From Agrococcus sp. ARC_14 (GTDB taxonomy: Bacteria > Actinomycetota > Actinomycetes > Actinomycetales > Microbacteriaceae): 64,000 nt of DNA. The stretch covers positions 186,001 through 250,000 of the forward strand of contig NZ_JAKUDO010000002.1 of NCBI RefSeq assembly GCF_022436485.1, in the 5' to 3' direction. The notes under the pieces were generated by a model that worked only from the letters and a program-made list of their open reading frames with translations, did not search any database and was not told the DNA's origin. This document shows, one piece after another, positions 61,101 through 64,000 of the stretch. The position numbers and the translations under genes are program-made. The stretch's first letter is position 1. Each line of letters opens with the position of its first letter.

Positions 61101-64000
61101 TCGCCGTGCTCGAGAACGACTCCGACCCGGACCAGGATGCCCTGACGCTGAAGTCCGACGGGCTCGAGCTGCCCGACGAGCTCGCCGAGGCCGAGGTCAA
61201 CGGCGAGCGCAGCACGGTCGACCTCCGCTCGCCGTCCGAGCCGGGCGACTACCAGTTCACCTACACGGTGGCGGATGCGCGTGGCGCGTCGACCACGGGG
61301 TCGGTCGTCGTGACCGTGGCTGAGGACGCGCCGCTGCTGGCACCGATCGCCAGGGATGACCCGCTGCCGCGCGACGGCGTCGAGCTCGCCGTGCCGCTCG
61401 ACGTGCCCGTGCTCGAGAACGACCTCGACCCGGACGGCGACCCCAGCGAGCTCACGCTCTCGGTCGTGACGGGCCCAGGCGTGGTGGCGGGCGACGCCAT
61501 CCAGGTGGTGCCGAGCGAGGAGTTCCAGGTCGTCACGTACCGCGTGACCGACATCGACGGGCTCAGCTCCGAGGCGTTCGTGGCCGTGCCTCCCGTGCGC
61601 GATCGCGCACCGTTCCTCGCGCAGACGCAGCCGATCCAGATTCCTTCCGGCATCCTCCAGGAGCTGCCGCTGCGCGACTGGGTCTCCACGTCGAACGGCA
61701 ATGCACCCCGCATCACCTCCGGCGACACGGTCACCGCGGTCAACGACGACGACACCGGGCTCATCGCGAACGCCGAGACGCTGCAGTTCCGCTCCCCGGC
61801 GGGCTACGTCGGTCCTGCCTCGATCACGTTCGAGGTGACCGATGGCACGGGCCCGGAGGACGGCAACACGGCCATGCTGACGATCCCGATCGACGTGACG
61901 CCCTCCAGCGTCGTCGCACCGGTGTTCGCGGGCGCCGAGCTGCGGCCGGTCGCCGGGGAGGACGGAACGCAGTTCGACCTGCGCGACGCGACGACCGACC
62001 CAGACCCCGGTGATCTCGAGGCGATGACGTACGAGTTCGCGGGCGGCTCGATGAACGGTGTCGAGATCTCGCTCGACGGCTCCGTCTTCTCGGCGACGGC
62101 GGCCGTGGACACACCGCCTGGTTCCACCGGCTCCTTCCAGATCGTCGCGATCGACCCGCACGGCAACCGGGCGCCGGGCACCGTGCTCGTCGAGGTCGTG
62201 CCGACGAACCGCCCGCTGGCCATCGCGCGCGACAACACGGGCGAGGCGACGCAGGGCGTCGCGTTCACGCAGGATGTCGTGCAGGACGACTTCAACCCCT
62301 TCGAGCGCGACGGCCTGCCGCTGCGCATCGTGTCGGCAGAGCTGGTCGCCGGCCAGGGGGATGTCTCGAACAATGACCGCGAGGTGACCGTGACGCCCGG
62401 CGGTGACTTCTCGGGCGTGCTCACCGTGCGCTACACGGTGCAGGACGCCACCGAGCTCACGCAGCGCCAGGTGACCGGCACGCTCACCCTCAACGTCAAG
62501 GGCAGGCCCGATGCGCCGCCGAGGCCCAACGTCGACGCCGTCGCCGACTCGCAGGTGACGCTCACGTGGGCACCGCCCGCGTCGAACGGCGCGCCGATCA
62601 CCGGCTATGTCGTGCGATCGGCCGACGGCTCGGTCTCGCAGGCGTGCGGCTCGACCACCTGCGTCATCGAGGGCCTCACCAACAACGTCACCTACACCTT
62701 CCAGGTGCTGGCGCAGAACGAGGTCGGCGACTCCGACCCCTCGGCCGCTTCGCGCGAGGCGCGGCCCGACGTGCGGCCCGATCAGCCGGCGCCGCCGCAA
62801 GTGGAGCGCGGTGACACCCAGCTCTCGCTGACGTGGGAGGAGCCCGTCAACAACGGCTCGCCCATCCAGCACTACATCGTCGAGATCTCGCCGCCCGCTC
62901 CGAACGGCGCAGTGCAGCAGCAGGTGCAGGGCCTCAACTACACCTGGACGGGACTGACGAACGGCACGTCCTATTCCTTCCGCATCCAGGCCGTGAACCT
63001 CGCGCCCGAGCCGAGCGACTACTCCGCCTACTCGCGAGAGGTCATCCCCGCCGGTCCGCCCACGCAAGTGCAGGGCGTCGGTGCGACGCCGGATCGCTCG
63101 ATCCCTGGCGAGGTGCAGGTGCAGGTCACGTGGCAGGCGCCGAACCCCAACGGTGCGACGATCACGGGCTACACGGTGACGCCCTCGAACGGTGCCAGGG
63201 CTGCGACCGTGACCGGCACGACGGCAAACTTCACCTTCCCGGCAGAGGGCGAGAATGTCACCTTCACCGTCACTGCCACGAACGACGCCGGCACGAGCAC
63301 CGCATCCGCTCCGTCTGCGCCGGTGCGCACCTTCACGGCACCCGACGCTCCTCGCGCCGTCTCGGCGACAGACGGGAACACCGACTCGGCCGTCACCTGG
63401 ACGCCAGGCAGCACGAACGGCCTGCGAGCGAACGAGATCACCTTCGAGGTGCAGGGTGGTGGCGCCGGCACGCAGTCCTTCGGCCCCGGCGGCACCTACA
63501 CCGGCATGAACAACAACGGCGGCCCGTACACCTTCTCGGTGCGTGCGGTCGCGGTGATCGACGGCGTTGCGTATTCGTCCGGCTGGACGAACGCAGGCAA
63601 CCAGGTGCGACCGTTCGGCGCGATCGGCAACCCGAGCGCGAGCGTCGCGGGCACTGCGCAGCGGCAGATCACCTTCAGTTGGAGCTCTCCCGGCGCCAAC
63701 GGCCGTGCGCTCACGACCGAGATCAACGTCGACGGCGGCGGATGGCGCACCGTCGAAGCGAACGGCTCCCAGACGGTGAGCGGCGAGCCGGAGTCCTCCC
63801 ACTCGATCGAGGTGCGCGTGACCACGTCGGCCTTCCAGGCGGGCAACAACCCGCTCCCCGGCCACGGGACGCAACGCACGACCGCGAGTGCGCAGGGTCG
63901 GATCCCCGCGCTGCCCGAGCCGAGCCTGACCCTCAGCCGCGGTGGGAACGTGACGGCTCCCAACGGGCAGAACGGCACCAACTACGTGCTGGGCTGGACA
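58130..64000 (+). CDS. Giant extracytoplasmic protein: beta-rich head, Ig/cadherin-like repeats, fibronectin III repeats (runs past window end)
   Basis: The frame stays open for 1,957 codons and leaves the window. A basic start (LRWIRRHRKS) and one helix (about 12-31) anchor or export the protein. Residues 40-350 form a beta-rich head, ending in a strongly acidic linker (EESDETNDEDDSESTEDL). Then come tandem Ig/cadherin-like domains with recurring N-D-x-D-P-D-G-D calcium-type motifs (VLWNDSDADGD, LLANDVDPAGG, VLENDSDPDQD, VLENDLDPDGD). From about residue 1460 fibronectin III domains follow (VTLTWAPPASNGAPITGYVV, then LSLTWEEPVNNGSPIQHYIV). The GTG start has GGGGAGG five bases upstream. In related genomes such genes precede a MoxR ATPase cluster; that cannot be checked here. 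Confidence 0.85.
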   Translation, partial: MLRWIRRHRKSTVAGGLVTAVSVALGILALTYDGFTTTDVELNDGGVWVTKQDSQQLGRINIQAEELDAGLTSPTASFDVLQDGDQVLLHNQEASAAIVVDPVQVVMGTSVQLPVQGRIAMGGGVVAILDPADGMLWVMSFGDIGGFSPENTEPIAELGEGAAIEVGRDGTVHAVSPQDGQQLTIPQLEEGGFDEPVMRERGELRGMQEPLVTVVGSQAVVLEAATSTLLVPGGAVQVPEGAAVQLVGDDAADVVLSTPTQLIHQPLGGGAAQIEDRQGGGEAVRPVQLGGCVYAVWPGSAQFVRDCDGQERSEQQVPEMNGSPATFRINRDAVVLNQYQEGSSWLLSDTLVLVDNWDDLLPEESDETNDEDDSESTEDLLTNQPPPLNEENTEPDANDDQFGARAGRSTILPVLWNDSDADGDVLTARVVGDLPEGVSIAPVSNDSELQLELPDGFSGGFTFNYEIDDGRTGTATAGVRIQVRGDADNSPPEQLRAQAFAIEQGGEYEYQVLADWVDPDGDDMYLTGATTDSGDTIQTDPSGRLIYTATGDVGVQTLTVTVSDGRSEASAEVEVDVRERGDAPPLANADFVSTIEGREATIRPMLNDYSPSGRPLRLASVEPAQGVEMEWDASAGTVRIISGPVGTHYLTYMIADGPLPSVGRIRIDIRTPDEEARPVAVRDTALLPQQGSAIVDLLANDVDPAGGVLVVQQFTIENAAPVTVELRDRRIVSIQDNGLDAPFQFTYTVSNGRYSETGTVEVIPVAPPAQPRAPKAVDDTATVRAGDYATINVLANDFSPDGTPFELVESVVDTSFASEEEGVAFISEGRLRVHALVDAPTRATVTYEITDQFGNRDSATVSLTIVPRDAEQNAPPAPETVTSRVLAGSTVRIPIPLDGIDPDGDGVELVGYDTGPEGGRILPEVGPDYFDFQAFPDSAGTVEFTYRVRDRWGEEGTATVIIGIAQAADVNQTPFAQVDFVTVRPDRAVAIAVLENDSDPDQDALTLKSDGLELPDELAEAEVNGERSTVDLRSPSEPGDYQFTYTVADARGASTTGSVVVTVAEDAPLLAPIARDDPLPRDGVELAVPLDVPVLENDLDPDGDPSELTLSVVTGPGVVAGDAIQVVPSEEFQVVTYRVTDIDGLSSEAFVAVPPVRDRAPFLAQTQPIQIPSGILQELPLRDWVSTSNGNAPRITSGDTVTAVNDDDTGLIANAETLQFRSPAGYVGPASITFEVTDGTGPEDGNTAMLTIPIDVTPSSVVAPVFAGAELRPVAGEDGTQFDLRDATTDPDPGDLEAMTYEFAGGSMNGVEISLDGSVFSATAAVDTPPGSTGSFQIVAIDPHGNRAPGTVLVEVVPTNRPLAIARDNTGEATQGVAFTQDVVQDDFNPFERDGLPLRIVSAELVAGQGDVSNNDREVTVTPGGDFSGVLTVRYTVQDATELTQRQVTGTLTLNVKGRPDAPPRPNVDAVADSQVTLTWAPPASNGAPITGYVVRSADGSVSQACGSTTCVIEGLTNNVTYTFQVLAQNEVGDSDPSAASREARPDVRPDQPAPPQVERGDTQLSLTWEEPVNNGSPIQHYIVEISPPAPNGAVQQQVQGLNYTWTGLTNGTSYSFRIQAVNLAPEPSDYSAYSREVIPAGPPTQVQGVGATPDRSIPGEVQVQVTWQAPNPNGATITGYTVTPSNGARAATVTGTTANFTFPAEGENVTFTVTATNDAGTSTASAPSAPVRTFTAPDAPRAVSATDGNTDSAVTWTPGSTNGLRANEITFEVQGGGAGTQSFGPGGTYTGMNNNGGPYTFSVRAVAVIDGVAYSSGWTNAGNQVRPFGAIGNPSASVAGTAQRQITFSWSSPGANGRALTTEINVDGGGWRTVEANGSQTVSGEPESSHSIEVRVTTSAFQAGNNPLPGHGTQRTTASAQGRIPALPEPSLTLSRGGNVTAPNGQNGTNYVLGWT

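Noticed and set aside
59171..63874. A 1,567-codon antisense frame through the giant surface protein gene
   Set aside because: Same codon-bias effect. The sense frame has coherent Ig-like and fibronectin III motifs, a signal helix and a ribosome site.

Overview
The window is about 70% G+C. It reads as the chromosome of a Gram-positive actinobacterium, most likely Micrococcales of the Microbacteriaceae type; the genus cannot be fixed from sequence alone. The evidence is strong GC3 codon bias, many GTG/TTG starts (rpoB, rpoC, the desaturase, probably ppa), a class I lysyl-tRNA synthetase, an ftsH-folE-folP-folB-folK-DUF3180 cluster, LCP and cell-wall proteins, an LPxTG-type anchor, and many genes with a TANNNT -10 box six bases before the start codon. 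I saw no IS element, prophage, CRISPR array or rRNA gene. The region is core chromosome with a few lineage-specific islands.

Layout. 1-3.4 kb: tail of an unknown gene, a fatty-acid desaturase/acyltransferase pair, a flavin-type PNPOx-fold protein and a Rossmann reductase. 3.5-3.85 kb: a tRNA-Glu/Asp/Phe cluster on the minus strand. 4.1-7.2 kb: an M23 murein endopeptidase, then divergent ppa and tilS. 7.2-10.9 kb: four paralogous lipoprotein genes around hpt, the first two disrupted. 11.0-15.7 kb: ftsH followed by overlapping folate genes, including a folP-folB fusion. 15.7-23.4 kb: an LCP ligase, then a cluster of two PH-domain membrane proteins, a DUF2520 protein, panC, class I lysS and a small membrane protein. 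23.4-30.0 kb: a CPBP membrane protease, clpC and a wall-anchored 5'-nucleotidase. 30.2-36.8 kb: an ArgA-like acetyltransferase, a secreted protein, an amine oxidase/APC permease pair, radA, a VOC protein and a GNAT protein. 36.8-48.6 kb: tRNA-Ser(CGA) and a run of single genes (LysR-like domain, esterase, membrane protein, NUDIX, ComB-like, quinone reductase/HxlR pair, SGNH hydrolase, MFS, two SpeE-like proteins around SprT and a TPR protein). 48.6-56.3 kb: rpoB-rpoC with promoter, leader and terminator. 56.4 kb to the end: an acidic repeat-rich membrane protein and the first 1,957 codons of a giant surface protein of Ig/cadherin-like and fibronectin III domains.

Cooperation between genes. 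The folate block converts GTP to the pterin-sulfa precursor in one translationally coupled cluster. The PH-domain pair is coupled to a Rossmann/DUF2520 protein ahead of panC. The amine oxidase and APC permease overlap by four bases and look like an uptake-plus-oxidation unit for an amine such as putrescine. HxlR and the quinone reductase form a classic divergent regulator/target pair. The 5'-nucleotidase has a plausible PHO box and probably serves phosphate scavenging.

Most unusual points: the decaying lipoprotein family with duplicated promoters; the widespread leaderless signature; a threonine at the E. coli Arg529 position in the rifampicin region of RpoB; two long perfect inverted repeats with a similar internal layout in intergenic DNA; and a recurring Thr-x-x-Leu/Met-Asp motif in the acidic membrane protein.
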